A stretch of DNA of 64,000 nt from Panaeolus papilionaceus (taxonomy: Eukaryota; Basidiomycota; Agaricomycetes; Agaricales): the NCBI GenBank assembly GCA_015501605.1, contig JADNRZ010000002.1, positions 806,001 through 870,000 on the forward strand, given 5' to 3'. Both the position numbers and the translations under genes were made by a program. The notes under the pieces were generated by a model that did no database searches, was not told the DNA's origin, and saw nothing but the letters and a program-made list of their open reading frames with translations. Positions 33,332-46,573 of the stretch are shown one piece after another (position 1 is the first letter of the stretch; each line of letters starts with the position of its first letter).

Positions 33332-36300
33332 ATGTCGTTCAACGCGGCTCTCTTGTTGCCTCATCCCTCTCTCCATCATCCCCACCGTCAACGTCGAATA
33401 CAGCGTCAACCTTCAAAACTGGCTTTATTTCGCTTAGATAGGTGTCGTCGAGTAGACGTTATTCAAGAGGACCCGCCAAGTCTTGAACCTCTTCAGTTCC
33501 CGAAAGAACCGATAATCGACCTGACGACTTGTTTTGGTCATTGGGCAAAACAGGAAAACTCCACCCTCGCACGCAATGACGCTGAGAATGACGACCACAA
33601 CACGCCAAACTTAAATCAATTAGTATTTTTGAATCTTCCTCAGTCTTTAACCAGTTCAACGACACAGAAGCCTGATCAATTGCCGAACAACAACCAAAAA
33701 TCTTCATGCGCTTTCACAATTCCAATTGACCATTTATCACCACCATCGTCATCTGCCATGTCAACAGAATACCCAAAGAGATCACAAAGTGACTGTGGTC
33801 ATGAATATACCCATCAACCCCGAGTACAGCAAAAACTACAAAAATCATCCAGTCTCCTCAGAGGTTTCAGTCTCAGCGCACGTTCTCGTCACGACATCTA
33901 TTCTCATTATACCCAGCAACCAGAAAGGGATGTACCAACAACACAGTCCCATCTATCGCCTTCACCCGCTCCTCCCAGCAGTTGGTCAAGAGTAGGGAGT
34001 GCGGTATCCTTGAACCCATCATCCTCAGCCGAACCGAGTCCAACACCTAGCAGGAACACTAGCTCATCGAGTTTGTCACGGTGGATGTTTTGGAGAGGCA
34101 GCGCTCCTTCATGGAAAGGAAAGGCCAGGGAGGAATACGACGATGACTACGCAGAGGACCAAACGACATGGGAGACGACTGCTGTGAACCGTTCAGAAGA
34201 AGCAAAAAGATTAAAGGTGTGTGTCTCGCAGTCATTATCTCTTTCCTTCTTTGCTCTATTTTTCCGAATCGCGACCGGCAATGTCACCTGCGTTAACACG
34301 ATGCAGCTTCTACCATTCACTGCGGAAGACTTATCTATAATCCCAACGCCTCATGTATCCCAACCCTGAATTCCTTTCAATTGGGATGTGGGGAACACGC
34401 ATTCAATTTTACATCTTCTTGAAAACTCTTGTTCGCTTCAAATTTCACGTTGCGTTTTCAATGGGTTTAGAACCGCGGCAGACTCGCACTCTTCGCTTCC
34501 AATTTTTATCTCGACACTTCATGACATACTCATCAAAATACCCTCTTCTAGGTGGCAAGGTTGTCGCCTCCGCCTCCGACACCCCCCGCTACTTACGATT
34601 CATCCCCCAGTGGTCAAGTTAGCCCGACAAACCATGACACAAGCAAAAGTACGTCAACATTATTATCGAAAATGCCAAGTGACTAAGTCTCTTTCATGCA
34701 GCATGTCTAGACCAAAATCCTACACTATCACGACGCCCGTCAACTTCAAATCTCAAGCTACCCAACGAAATCGACCTGAGCCAAGACTCGACCGGACGCA
34801 AAAATACGTCGAGGCATAAAACAAACCCGAGCATATCGAGCGTGCGCACCCTCGTTAGAGCCATGGGACACGAACGAAATGCATCATGGGGCGACGCCGC
34901 CGCCGTTTTGTTATTTGGAACAGCAGCAGAAGCTATCGCCGACAGGGAGCGCGAGAGGGCCGACCTTCTGGACTTGCTCGGTGAGCAGGTCTTTGGTGGC
35001 TCCGCGGCGGGTATGGAGACCAGGGATGAAGACGGTGTGGATAAAACGTCATTGAAGAGTACGCCTTCGCAGAGGAGAAGAGCAAAGTTTGTGCTTGGTG
35101 GAGGGGAGAGTGAGCTGGATGTTTCGGAGGGGAAGGAGAAGGTCAGCAGGAGCAGAAAGCCTGCCATTGCGAGACCGAGATTGGCCAGGCGCGATGCATA
35201 TGTGGATGCCGATTCCGATCCGGAAGACGTCGACACACCAGTTTCTGTCCCAGACGATGACACCACGGGTAGTGACGCAATGCTGATGCAGCGGTACCGG
35301 AGTGTGGCCGAGGCGATTGTGGACGAGAGTCTACTGGATGAAGAGTTGATGCGTGTGGTCGAGAGCTTGAGGAAGGAGAGGCTGGCACGCCCTGGACCAC
35401 TTGCGAGGTCGAGGTCAACGACCACTTCCGCGTCATCTACTTCCGCATCCAATGGCTCTACCCCTGTGTCCACATCAGGTTCTAGTGTCTCATCCCCCGC
35501 CGAAGAATGGGAAGCTATCGACGACCTCCGTCGAGAGATCTGGGAAGGAGTGCCTATTGTTGGGAGCCCCGAGTACGATGTCGGCCTTCACGCCAGTATT
35601 CGGTGGGGGCTCACATTGCAAGATGGCGAATACACGCCTTTAAGAGATAATCCGCAAGAATTCGCCAACGAGGTCGACACAACCTTCAACTTCACTGGTG
35701 ACGCGAAATCTACCGTTCGACCCAAGGTCTCCCAGCCGGTCTCTCCAAGTTCAGTATCACGATCCCTGTCGTTATCGTCCACCTCCTCATCCCCGACCTC
35801 TCCAAACCCCAGTCCCACATACCAAACAGCTCTCCGGGCACTTCTCATCACCCGCGAGATTCTACTCACCGAAACCAACTATCTCACCTCTCTCACTCAG
35901 CTGTTGACCTCCAAAACACGGACACCACCACCCGCGCTGATGCTTCACTACGCCTCCGATCTTTTGCAGGTTTCAAAAAAGCTGGCAGAAGAGATGCGGG
36001 GCGATGTGAGCGTGAAGGGTATCGCGAGGGCGTTTTTGAAGTGCGAGATGGAGGTCGAGAGGGCGTTTGTTAGGTGGTGCGGGGTTGTGGGAGGTTGGTT
36101 TGTGGAGGGGAGAGAATTTGAGGAGCCAGCTCTCATCGCTGAGGGATCGGGGAGCAGTACAGTTGGACATGGTTACAGTGGGGTGAGGGGCAAGAGGAAC
36201 GCCAGGGTTTCGGTGAGACAGGCGAGCTTGGTCGAGGGAGAGGTGTTGGAGAATGTTGTTCCTATTGCTGAGCCTGTTAGTGCAGGTGCAGTGGAGGATG

Positions 36301-37080
36301 TGGCCCAGTCGAGTAATGTGAGTCCATTGAAGAGGACTGTGAGCACCTGGCGCAGGAGTCTCCCGAGTATGGTTGGTCTTCACCAGGAGGGTTCGCATGG
36401 GATGTCTAGCTCAGCATGGCGGAAGAGCGAACGCGAGAGGCTGGAGGCTGAGGAAGAAGAAGAGAGGGAACGAGAAAAGGAGAGGAAGAGGAGACCTGCT
36501 GTCAGGGATTTGGCTATTTTGCCTACTCAGCGGGTGATGCGATATGTTTTACTCTATCGCGGTGAGTTCAATTTTTTTAATCGTTGGTGAGCTTTTTCCC
36601 TGATAAATTTGGATAGATCTTTTAAGTTGCACACCACGAAACTCTGCTTCGAGGGCCTACGTGGAGCGTGCTCTCGACGCTGCATGCAGGATTGCAGGAC
36701 GCTGCGACAGAGCCCAGGGCAATGCTGCATTTGTCGCATCTTCCTCGTCATCGTCAGCGAGTACAAGTAGGAGCAACTCCAATGGAAGCTCCAGTAGTGC
36801 AGCTACCTCTGTCACCAGTGTCAGCAATAAATCGTCGACGTCGCCTTCTCCTGTTCGAGCCAAGATGGGACGCTTTGGATCCAAGAGAGCCTCGTTGATG
36901 ATTTCGCCGATATCTGTTTCTTCGTCTTCTCGTTCTATCTATGTGACGCCAGATAAAAAGAACAGTACATCACATCCTCCTTCACTGCCCGCTTCAGAAA
37001 TGAAGCGCAGTGCTTCCTTCGCCCCTCGTGCTGGTCCTAATTTGACCCCATCGAAGGCCTTGTCAACTGGGCACCCTTGA
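33332..37080 (+). CDS. Dbl-homology (RhoGEF) domain protein
   Basis: A long protein that probably activates a Rho/Rac/Cdc42-type GTPase by nucleotide exchange. Hand splicing joins the N-terminal exon (from 33332) to a small exon LLPFTAEDLSIIPTPH (near 34308-34353). Two more exons then run in frame into the large exon covering 34842-36561; the last intron is 36562-36616. DH-domain landmarks are ALRALLITREILLTETNYLT (about 35831) and the conserved C-terminal helix region LAILPTQRVMRYVLLYRDLL, which spans the last intron. Between them lies a large Ser/Gly/Glu-rich insertion. I do not recognise a PH domain after the DH; the C-terminus is Ser-rich and disordered. The N-terminal 600 residues are also low complexity. 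Confidence 0.82.
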
Positions 37081-37740
37081 TCTACATGTGCTCTTCATGT
37101 CCTTTTTGTCGTTATACCATAGACTTGCTTTTCCTTTTTTTCTCTGTGTCTGCATTTGCATTTTACGCTCTTTAATCATTTTGCATCAGTTTTTCATCAT
37201 TTTCTCTCATTTTTGTTCATTGTATTTTCTCTCATTATCATTGCACGATTTTCACTACCCTTTATGATGCCAACCTCATTCATTTTCTTAATACTTGTTC
37301 ATGATCCCTCTCTCCTCAATTTAATGTATGTAAAGCACCCAACCTCACTACTTTTTTATTTCATGATTCTTACGCTTCACATGCCTTTTTCATTCACGTT
37401 CACATCTTTTAAACCCTACCGCATGCAATCATCCCATTCCAACTATACCCACATCACCACCATGCCATTCACGTTTTTATGCGATATTATATTTCATTCG
37501 CCAACCATTGCATCACACCACATCACGCCACCTTGTACCCCCGCCTATGTCTTTCCATAATTTTGCTTCAACCCTCATTTCGCACTCCCCTTCTGCACTT
37601 CATTCAACTACACTGGATACCCACTATTCTTTCATTCAGTCCTCTCCACCTATCCCATTCGCCTCTCTCTTCTCAAACTTTTTCAACTCTTGTCTGATCA
37701 GACACCTGTACGTAGCATTTTTCCTTTGCCTTGTCCAGAG
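37081..37740 (+). other. G-poor, pyrimidine-rich tract downstream of the RhoGEF gene
   Basis: After the RhoGEF stop codon, about 650 nt of the plus strand is very poor in G (for example 4-5 G per 60 nt at 37381-37500) and rich in T and C, with many TCAT/CATT-like words. Open frames through it are artefacts of the low stop-codon density. It could be a long 3' untranslated region. Confidence 0.55.
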
Positions 37741-38075
37741 TAACCGATTTGAAGAAATAAAGAAACTAAAATGACGGGGTATACCTGTCTTTCTCGACCT
37801 TCTCTGTTTGATTGTTTCTCGTCGTCTGAACGTTAGCCATTCGCGTCGCTCTTATATGCATATTCTTTTCACATTTAAGATCGCCTCGCTCATAAACGTT
37901 GTCGATTGATACATAATTAATTCTTCTGTATTTGTAGTCCATGAGATATACAAAAACCATGGTGAGAAACTTGTAGGAGTCACACTGTCCAGAGAATGAA
38001 CCTTCCTCTGTTCACAACTATCATCACGTATCAATCCACACCGTCCAGCTGCCTATTGTGGCTCTGGGGGCGGAA
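37741..38075. other. Intergenic region upstream of the glycosyltransferase-like gene
   Basis: Base composition returns to normal here. No gene is seen; it presumably holds the promoter of the gene that starts at 38076. Confidence 0.4.
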
Positions 38076-39836
38076 ATGACTTCTTCAAAAAGATGGATTA
38101 CTGTGCTTTGTATCTCCCTTGTCGCTTTTTTTCTTGATTACGGTAATGGACCTCAACCAGACACGACGTTTGTGATTCTGAACTGGTCTCGGCTCCCAAA
38201 CGTGAACAAGATAATTTCTAACGTATGCGACAACCTTTTGGAAGATGTGATATCCTCCGTTACTGTGTGGAATAACAGTCCACGAGCTCTGACATATAAA
38301 GTACTTCTTGTGGTTTTTTCTGACTTTGTCTGGAGTTGCTTCTGAATATACGCGACTTGTGCTTGTGGTTTCATTTAACAGGATTTCCCTGGAACTCCTT
38401 GTCCTGAAAGTAAATTGACGATCGTCAATTCTGGAGAGAATTTGTATTTCCAGGCTCGCTATATCGCCTGTGCTCAGGCTGATAGCCAGTTCTGCTTTAT
38501 CCAGGTGCGTTTGAACCGACATGGCATGCGGTGGCTTCGTAAACGCCGGTTGACGATCTTTTGATCTAGGACGATGACTATCTCGTCAAGCCTGAAATTA
38601 TAAGGGCACTCCACCACCATATCAGAGAACGAAATCTCCCAGGAATTCACCTGCAACCACCATTCGAGATGCTCTCGAGTGAATTAAAAACCACATTAGT
38701 CAAGGATAAACAAATCCACACCACGTTTGCATGGCTCGGATACGGGACAATAGTTCAAAGAAAAGAAGCTGTTCAGTTTATTTCGCTTATGGATAAGCTC
38801 CAGTTTTCCGATGATGAAAGGAAGATGGCGGATAATTATTTTTCGATTTTGAGTAACAGGATCCCGGAGCGCTGGATCGATGAGGGTATCGAGTTGGGAG
38901 GAGGACAGCCGTTTACTGTTGGCACGGAAGGTCAAGAGAGGAACGATAGGCATATCGTACGTGATTTGTTCTTCTATTGGTGCATTGGCCTGACGTTGTA
39001 TCTATCGTTTACAATATGTTTTCTCATCCGTGTCACCAATCACCCGAATATTGACGGGCGTATGGAAATATGTAGCTTCGAGCGGCGGAGATACTGGACA
39101 ACATCGTTCTGAAAGGTTCAGATGTGCCTTACGTTTCCCGTGCCAGTTTTACCAACGCACCGACTGCGCCGTTTATCCATCGAGCACCATGTTTTGACCG
39201 TAGCTGTGTTTTTCAGACCTCTATCAGACTGACATCCGAAGGGCCCCGCGGTTCAGCTCAGTCAACCACGGAAATATTGGATTTAGAGAGGCGGCATTTA
39301 CATATCATGGGAGACGATGCTAGGCATCACTACCTGCGGTTCCCACCTTGCAACGCTGTTGATAACGACCATAACACAGCATTCCAAAGTCCTAAATGTG
39401 AGACCTGTCGATACTTAGACCGTAAAAAAAAACTCACCACAGAACTACTCTAGATGCAGAGACAGGAGATTGGATTTGGCTTGACAATCTTCAGAATAGA
39501 GAGAGGACTGGGGTCAATTTGCGGATAGGCAGCACGATGCTGCCTATCCTCAAATCGGCCATTGCAGAGTCTTCTAGCGATGGAGAAGTCTGGGTACGTC
39601 CCTTGTTCCAAACGCGTTGCTACTTTGTGTTTTCTGATAGCACCCCGTCATCAATGAAGAACAAATGGCAAAAAGAATTTCAATGCGAAGTGCCTCAACA
39701 GCAGTCTGATAAGCTGGACTGCATTGTTCGATGGAATAGAAATGAGCAAGTAGATCCTCATTGGAGGCATTTCCGCTTGAGGTTGGATAGTAATGTTGAT
39801 ATAAAATGGGTGTTATATAGTATAAACACACTCTAA
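38076..39836 (+). CDS. Probable glycosyltransferase with DxD motif
   Basis: A 457-residue protein in six exons: 38076-38300, 38382-38504, 38570-38956, 39076-39397, 39454-39593 and 39660-39836. All are in frame. The start gives a short N-terminus with one hydrophobic stretch (WITVLCISLVAFFLDY), fitting a type II membrane anchor. The fold signature resembles GT-A enzymes: TFVILNWSRLPNVNKIISNV, VTVWNNSPRAL, then the metal-binding FCIQDDDYLV-like motif (FIQDDDYLVKPE) at an exon start, and later KMADNYFSIL. The acceptor at 39659 rather than 39640 is chosen because only it keeps the frame. Donor and acceptor sugars are unknown. A Golgi or ER location is inferred. Confidence 0.6.
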
Positions 39837-40070
39837 GTAGCGACGACTAGGGCTTTTGAAATATTTCGAATGAAATATAGGGGTTTAATAGGTTCGACGG
39901 ATATGATCGAGGCATAATTGCGTGGGCCAAGACAGTGGCTGCAACAACACGGCTTATGTCATACCAAATTGGGGTAGTAGGCCCGTGTGCGTGCGGAGAA
40001 GAGCATTTACGCCGCTCCTCTTGTCATCGTCGTTTGCCAACGTTCATTCATCCCTTGATACCCTACTCTC

Positions 40071-41297
40071 ATGTTCACATCAGTTGCTCGTCGTACAGTT
40101 ACATCGGGCGTGCTTTCAAGCTCGACGAAACGCGGAATTTCCGTACAGGTCTGTCATTGTGTTCTATAGTTATAACCCCACATCATCCAGGGGCTGATGT
40201 TGAGACTCGCTGTAGTCACTTTTGCATGGCTCTCCTGAAGCTAAGAAGGCCGGGGACATCGATACACAACAACACTCTCGACTCGTTGGAAGAGGCAAAT
40301 ACATCCATGATTTCGAAAGTGTGTTGTTTCCATGATGGGTGCATGCACCAATTGACGTACGTATGCCCCACAGCCCACCGCGTAAAGCCAGACAAATTGG
40401 ATCAATACAAAGAAGCGGCGTGAGTGGTTCACTTTATTCAGATATATGGGACATATTTTTTACCTCTTTGAGCAGAGAGAAGTTCTACAAAGGGATTCAG
40501 GAAGATTCAAGACTGTGTGTGAAGCTTTCTGGAAACTGGGAAACGCTGGTTGGAGAGCAAGATGTATTCATCCACATTTTGGAATATGAGAACTATGGAG
40601 GATACGACAAGACTACTCAGCTTATCCGAACATCCGAAGTATGTCACTTCTGCTGCTTTGATAGTTATGTTATAACCTTGTTTGACTCGTCGTTTCTTCC
40701 CATTCAGCATCTCAACAATTATCGAGCTATGCTGCCTTTCTTGAACTCTAGAAGTAACCAATTGAACCAAGAGTTTGCATTCTTGCCAACTGCACCACCC
40801 CATGCTGAAGGTGGTGTTTTCGAACTGAGATCCTACCAGCTCAAACCCGGTACCCTCCTGGAGTGGGAAAATGCATGGTCAGTCACTTCACTTTCGCCTG
40901 TCAGATACTTGCTAACATGGGGGCATAATCAAGGCGCCGGGGCATCGAAGCCCGTCGGAAATCTATTGCTCCTGTGGGTGCGTGGTTCTCTCAAGTTGGC
41001 CGTCTGCATCAGGTGCACCACATGTGGCAATATCCGTACGTCAATATCTATTTATTTCATTCATTCATTCAGTGCAAAGTCTTACCTGATATACAGCAAT
41101 ATGCAGACACGAAGGGACATGCGCGAGAAGGCTTGGCAAAACGACGGTTGGGCAGAGACGGTGTCAAAGGTAAGTAGGGATACCTGTGATGTCAATGTAT
41201 TCGGGTATCTGACCTGGTTCATTTATAGACTTCCCAATTAGCCTGGTCAATGGACTCGCATATTCTTATCCCATTGCCGTTCAGCCCACTGAAGTGA
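40071..41297 (+). CDS. NIPSNAP family protein, probably mitochondrial
   Basis: NIPSNAP proteins are conserved mitochondrial proteins with alpha+beta-barrel repeats, linked in animals to mitophagy. Exon 1 (40071-40148) encodes a basic, Ser-rich presequence (MFTSVARRTVTSGVLSSSTK). Exon 2 is 40216-40318 and exon 3 begins at 40374 with HRVKPDKLDQYKEA. Later exons give LSGNWETLVGEQDVFIHILE, NQLNQEFAFLP, FELRSYQLKPGTLLEWENAW and VGAWFSQVGRLHQVHHMWQY. The end is HILIPLPFSPLK, almost the family consensus I-P-L-x-x-S-P-L. The first intron uses the acceptor at 40215 because the earlier one meets a stop. The identification is strong; the fungal function is not established. Confidence 0.9.
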
Positions 41298-42095
41298 GAA
41301 TATCTGTGCATGCTGTATCTATTCCTTCTCCAAATGGCAAAAGTTATCAAACGTTTCTGTATAATGATATCCTGAGCCTCTTGTGACCACAAGACCCTGC
41401 TCAAAGGTTCAGCAGTCGGTCAAGCGATGTGAATATCGGACGCAAGATAGGTCAAGGCATGGGAGCTTCGTGGATTCTCTCTTGGCCGCTTGTGCGAAGG
41501 CAGTTATGTTGTTGACTGCAAAACCAAGCTACTCAATTGTCCTTGGAGGTTTAGGCATTGAAGGAAATCATCCGAATGGGTTCGTGCGTTCTCATGATTA
41601 AGGATAGTTTGTCAATCTAATTTGACGCTTTCGACTTTCATTCTGAAATTTTTTATCGAAGATGACGTTTACATTTCTCAAAGCAAAGGAAATGTCAACC
41701 CCAGGAAGTTCATTTCCGTTGACTGCTGACAGGGGCGTTTGTTCTCGCTTTCTGAGCAATGATCCGCCGAGACACATGATGATACTGATTTATAGCCGAC
41801 TTCCTTGGAGAGGCAGAAATAATGGATGGGGTGAAGGTTGTTTTTGAGGATAAAGCCTTGATAAAGCCGAAAAATATATTTACTCCACGATGCAGGAATC
41901 TAATTGGATATTGAGATACGTGCCTCAGTGGACGATGTCCTATGATGACTCGGTTGGGGATCGTCATATAATGCTTTGGCGCTCACGTGCTCATCATATC
42001 GCGTCTCAGCTCAATACCGACTTGTCCGTCTTGACACATCTTATTTCCACACCTTCATCACAAAATCTATCCCATCTTTTCTTACTATATTCACT
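41298..42095. other. Intergenic region, no gene seen
   Basis: About 800 bp between NIPSNAP and the zinc-cluster regulator. Small open frames on both strands lack domain features. It presumably contains the regulator's promoter. Confidence 0.4.
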
Positions 42096-45000
42096 ATGGA
42101 ATGGAGAGACTCAGAACCTTCAGATGATGAACATGTCCAACAAGATGGTTCACATACCACTTCAAGAAAGAGAAGTAGTCGAGGTATAGAAACCCTGCGA
42201 TCCTTCGAGCACCCTGAACTAATCCTTCTGCGGCAGCATGCGATCAATGCAGAAAAACGAAAAGCAAATGCGAAAGAGGAGGTTCAGGCGATTCAAAGAA
42301 GTGTAAAAGTTGCGCCCTATCTGGCAGTCGTAAGCTAAAATTCTTTGTGCGCACATTTCCCGATGTCTCATTCATTACCTTTTCACAGAATGCACCTACC
42401 TTGGTTGGTCACAATTTACAGCCACTTCACACCGATATCAAAAGGTAATAACTCGAATATTATAGGACCTAGCTATAAGAGAGGTCCTCCAAAGGGATAT
42501 ATCCATGCCATTGAACAAAGATGGCACCAAGTCGAAGCGCTACTTGGTTCGATCCTCCAGTGCCCTGATCCCAGAGTACAGAGTATTGTTTCGGACTTGC
42601 GCCAGGACGACCTTGCGAGGGAGATCCTGGGGAGAGTCGACTCTGGGCCATATGTGAGTCTGGAGATTGCCCTCCCATTCTTGCATCCATAATGGATTGT
42701 TAGGGACCGTCTCGACGAAGATCACAGCCCGCCGACACTACAAAAGAAGACTTCTTTGCCTCTATCATGAAAAGCAACGAATCTAGCCATGTGGACTCCT
42801 CTCGCTCTCGGCGACAGTCTCGAGTATCCAGAGAGATCGTGTCCTCTAATCAAGGTCGGCTTAATTCACTCTCCCACATGCGGTGTTCTCACCCAAGTCA
42901 ATAGACCATGGTCTTGCCGTCGTCCCCACAAAAGAATGGCAGGACAATCTCTCTAAACGTCTGACATTCGGCACAGCATCTCCAACTGCCCGTTTCGCTG
43001 AGTCGACATCGGGACATGTCACGCAACGAAGACGCCTGGTTGGGCCCGAGAGCCCGGCGACTCCAGAGGAATGGAACTCCCTTTACACCATCGATTCAAG
43101 TAACGGCAAGTTTTGGAAGCTTCCTGATAGCCCATTGCCTGCTCACATTTTCTGTCTATCAGAAGTCGACGAGTTCAAGAATACCACCGACAGCATGGGT
43201 CAGCTGTCTTTGGATGAGCACCAAGAGGTTTGTTGTCTCAAGATTTTGTATCGTTGTCCAAGTTATTAATGTCATTACCAGGTCCGATTCCATGGCCACG
43301 CCAGTGGCCTTCATCTTCTGGGACGCAGTGAGCGGACGGATGACAGAATAGAGGGTGGAATATGGTTTGTTATCTGTCCAATGGTCAGTTCAATCTTGAA
43401 CTCATGGCGTCCATCCAATAGGCGATTACCAATGGCGAGGGTATGGCCTCCATCCAAGTTTGGCATTACAACCTATCCGCACGGCCCGGTTGACACTGAA
43501 TTACCCCCACAACACATTCAAGAAGAGCTCCTCGATGTCTACTTCACGAACATCCATCCTGTTTTTCCTGTCATACACAAGACCCGCTTTTTATCGGAGT
43601 ATCGAAATAGGTAAGCCACTTCTTGTATAAGTTGTTGACTGGGAAACTGTTGATCAACAATACCTACACATAACCAGAAAACAAAAGTAAGATTACTGAA
43701 AACCTCTTGTTTGTCCTGCTGAAAACTTTTTGCAGTGATGGGCGTACTTTCAGCTCTCCTGCTCTCAGCACTAGCTCTACGTATTCATCGCCTCGCCCGG
43801 AGCCCAGCCAGGAAGTCACGCCCCTTCTATTATTCTCCATTTTCGCCATTGCCGCTCGGTTTTTGAATGAAGACCCTCCAAAATCCCCTGACAACAAAAT
43901 GTGGGATGCTGGGTGTGAATACCTGGACAGTGCACGGAGTATCCTAAGTACGTATCATCCAATACACACACCAGGGGCACATGTTTAGTTTGTCACTCCA
44001 GATAAAATCTTTCATATATCTCGACCATCTACGGTTCAATCCCTGCTATTGCTCGGTTATCGGGAGTTCGGGATTGGATCTATGGAGCAGGGCTGGATAT
44101 TTATAGGTATGTTTCATGTTATGTCTTTCGCCTACGTCCCCTCATTATCTTCATAGGCACCGCCATTCGCATGGTACATCTGCAGTTTGAACAACACCCC
44201 ATGAAACTTATCCATAGTTTGACAGGCGTTTGATCTTGGTTTGAATTGTGATTCAGGAAAATGGAGGATGCATGGACATGAGCTCTTCTCTCCAGAAGAG
44301 ACACAAGTGCGGCGGCAAATTTGGTGGGCCTGTATATTGACAGACAGGTGGGTCTCGTCTATGTTTATATTGGTCGAGTCACTCACCCGTCTTCATAAGA
44401 TATGGTTCAATGTACATGGGTAATGATTTTTATCCGTGTTACGACAATAGGTTTTCTTAATTATTCATAGGTCGGCCGATAATGATCAAGGACGAGGACT
44501 TCGAGACCCCTCTCCCGAACGTAGATCCTGTACGCAATTTTCATCATCCCTCAGTTTACGACAGTCTCTTAATCGCCACGGGCAGCTTGAGGAGAGACAA
44601 CAATGGGTACCAACGTCAACACGGGACAATTTGCCTTATCCCCCTGTTCCTTCGCGAGCCATGAGCTCCTTTTGTGCGAGTTCCAGACTTGGTAGGGTTT
44701 TTTGCTCAGTTTTCTTAATATATGCACTGTCTTACCGCTATCCGGTGCTCTAGCTATAATCATTGGGGCGATCATTGGCCAAATTTATCCCGTTCGACCC
44801 ACGCCTGGCGTCGCAAGGAAATCTTTATTGCCAGGTCTTGAGAGTCGCCTTGATCAGTGGTATATCACACTTCCGGAAGAGTTGCGATACGATGCACCCA
44901 ACAAGCGTTATACACCCCCACCTCAAATTCTGCTTCTTCACCTTCGGTACTGGGGAGCAGTGCTCCTCCTTCATCGTGCATTGTGAGCGCTTTTGTTTTT

Positions 45001-46131
45001 ATCCCAAGGAGCGCGTCTAACAAAAATTGCAGTATACCTAACTGGAAAGGGTCATTGCAACTCGTGCATCGTTGAATGTCAACTAACATTGTTGAACAGG
45101 CCAAATAACGACAGGGTGCAGAAGAACTCAGCCGAAACGAGAGCATTCGATCTCGCTCACAGCGCCGCATGTCATATTGGCTCAATAGGTACGTGCGATA
45201 CTCTATTGAGGTATAGTTGTTGCTGACATACTACACTCTTACTTCAGTCACGACATACCGCGATACATTCACCATGAGGCGACCCTCGCCATTTTTGACA
45301 TCATATCTGCTAAGTGCTGCGTACGCCCATCTTCCTATGTCTGTGTTCTATCTGAGGCTAAAGGCACCATGTTCCAGCATTATGCACATTCTTACCAGTG
45401 AGTGGTGTTGTGTGCGGAGTTTAGTTCTTGCTCATATTGTTGTATTAGTGACTGTTAAACTGGACAACATTGAAGCCAGCATGGGTTTACAGCAGTGTAT
45501 GGCAGCGTTGAAGGAAATGGAGGTCAGTGAGTTTAATTATGTAGACGAGATTATCATAACATCGGTGCGACAGGTCGTATGGCCTAGCGCATCGCGAGCT
45601 TGGGACCTGCTCAATGGGGTCCAACTCCGGACGTGGGCTCATAACCAGAACGGCCCTCCTCAATATTCAAATGTGGATCGTAATAAGCGGGCTGCTCGAG
45701 ATGCATTCGGTGATGAGCAAGCACCGACATACGTCCCACGCGAACCATTTGGCGATCCGGGTCCGTCGCCTAGGTCTGACGACGTTGGTCAAGGCGGTAC
45801 TGGTGGTGTACAGGATATGAGCACACGACTTATGGCGCATATGTTGGGACTAGAGATTCCTGGTGTGGAACCCTCTACATCATATTTTCCAGGTTACGAA
45901 TGGTGGCCACGAGTGAATCAAGGTAACCAGCCTGGTCTAACACCGCAGCAACCTTACCCATTGGAGACGGAATACCAGCCTCCTATTCCTGTCATGGACC
46001 AAAACAACTCGGAGAATGTGACACCGTCTGTCGAAAGCAACGCAAACACCCAATGGCTTCAGGACCCTGGCCCCCAAAGTCAGACATATCCTATGGCTCT
46101 GAACTACACTTACAATTTCGGGCAATACTAA
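42096..46131 (+). CDS. Zn2Cys6 transcription factor with fungal-specific domain
   Basis: A nuclear DNA-binding regulator. The start at 42096 gives MEWRDSEPSDDEHVQQDGSH, then a basic stretch spliced to ACDQCRKTKSKCERGG. The cluster spacing is C-x2-C-x6-C-x10-C-x2-C-x6-C. It is followed by the linker CTYLGPSYKRGPPKGYIHAI, then EQRWHQVEALLG, a conserved arrangement in fungal cluster proteins. The middle homology (fungal-specific transcription factor) domain includes LLDVYFTNIHPVFPVIHKTR, SMEQGWIFIG, AFDLGLNCDSGKW, RRQIWWACILTDR and MYMGRPIMIKDEDFETPLP. The C-terminus is Gln/Pro/Asn-rich, a likely activation region. It has many introns. Target genes are unknown, and the neighbours do not suggest a pathway. 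Confidence 0.88.
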
Positions 46132-46573
46132 CACTATTTAATTTTTATGATGCATTACTTGCGCCCATATGTTTTTGTTCTACCACACATTCTATTTAAA
46201 TCTATTGCGTATGTAATTTTATTTCTTTTGTAGAAGTTTTATTTTTTGAGTATCATACTATGTAGTTCAAAGTCCCACACTTTATGTTGTTTTTTTTATG
46301 GAGAATTGAATAAAGGGGATTACATAACGACACACCTAACAGTGTTGGTGACAAGGTTATCACAATCATTGCTTGGGACTTCTTGGACCCACGATTCAAG
46401 GTTGCTTCCCGTTTGCCCGTCAGCGTCTAGGGAGATGTCGCAACTGCAGTCCATTCTCAATCCTGAGTCTAGTCGTAGGCAACAACCCACGTATTATTTC
46501 CGGATTTTAAAACATATTTCCGTGATCAGCTAATATTGCCACGATTTCTAGATTAGTTGTGGAGGTGCAGGCA
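46132..46573. other. Intergenic region between the two transcription factor genes
   Basis: About 440 bp, T-rich near 46190-46310. It holds the 3' side of the zinc-cluster gene and the promoter of the forkhead gene. No other feature is recognised. Confidence 0.4.

Noticed and set aside
37156..37774. Several long plus-strand open frames in the G-poor tract
   Set aside because: Low G content removes TAG and TGA stops; the encoded sequences are low-complexity and no start or splice context is convincing.
39594..39660. Acceptor at TGATAG (39640) in the glycosyltransferase-like gene
   Set aside because: It shifts the frame. The acceptor at 39659 keeps the reading frame into the final exon.
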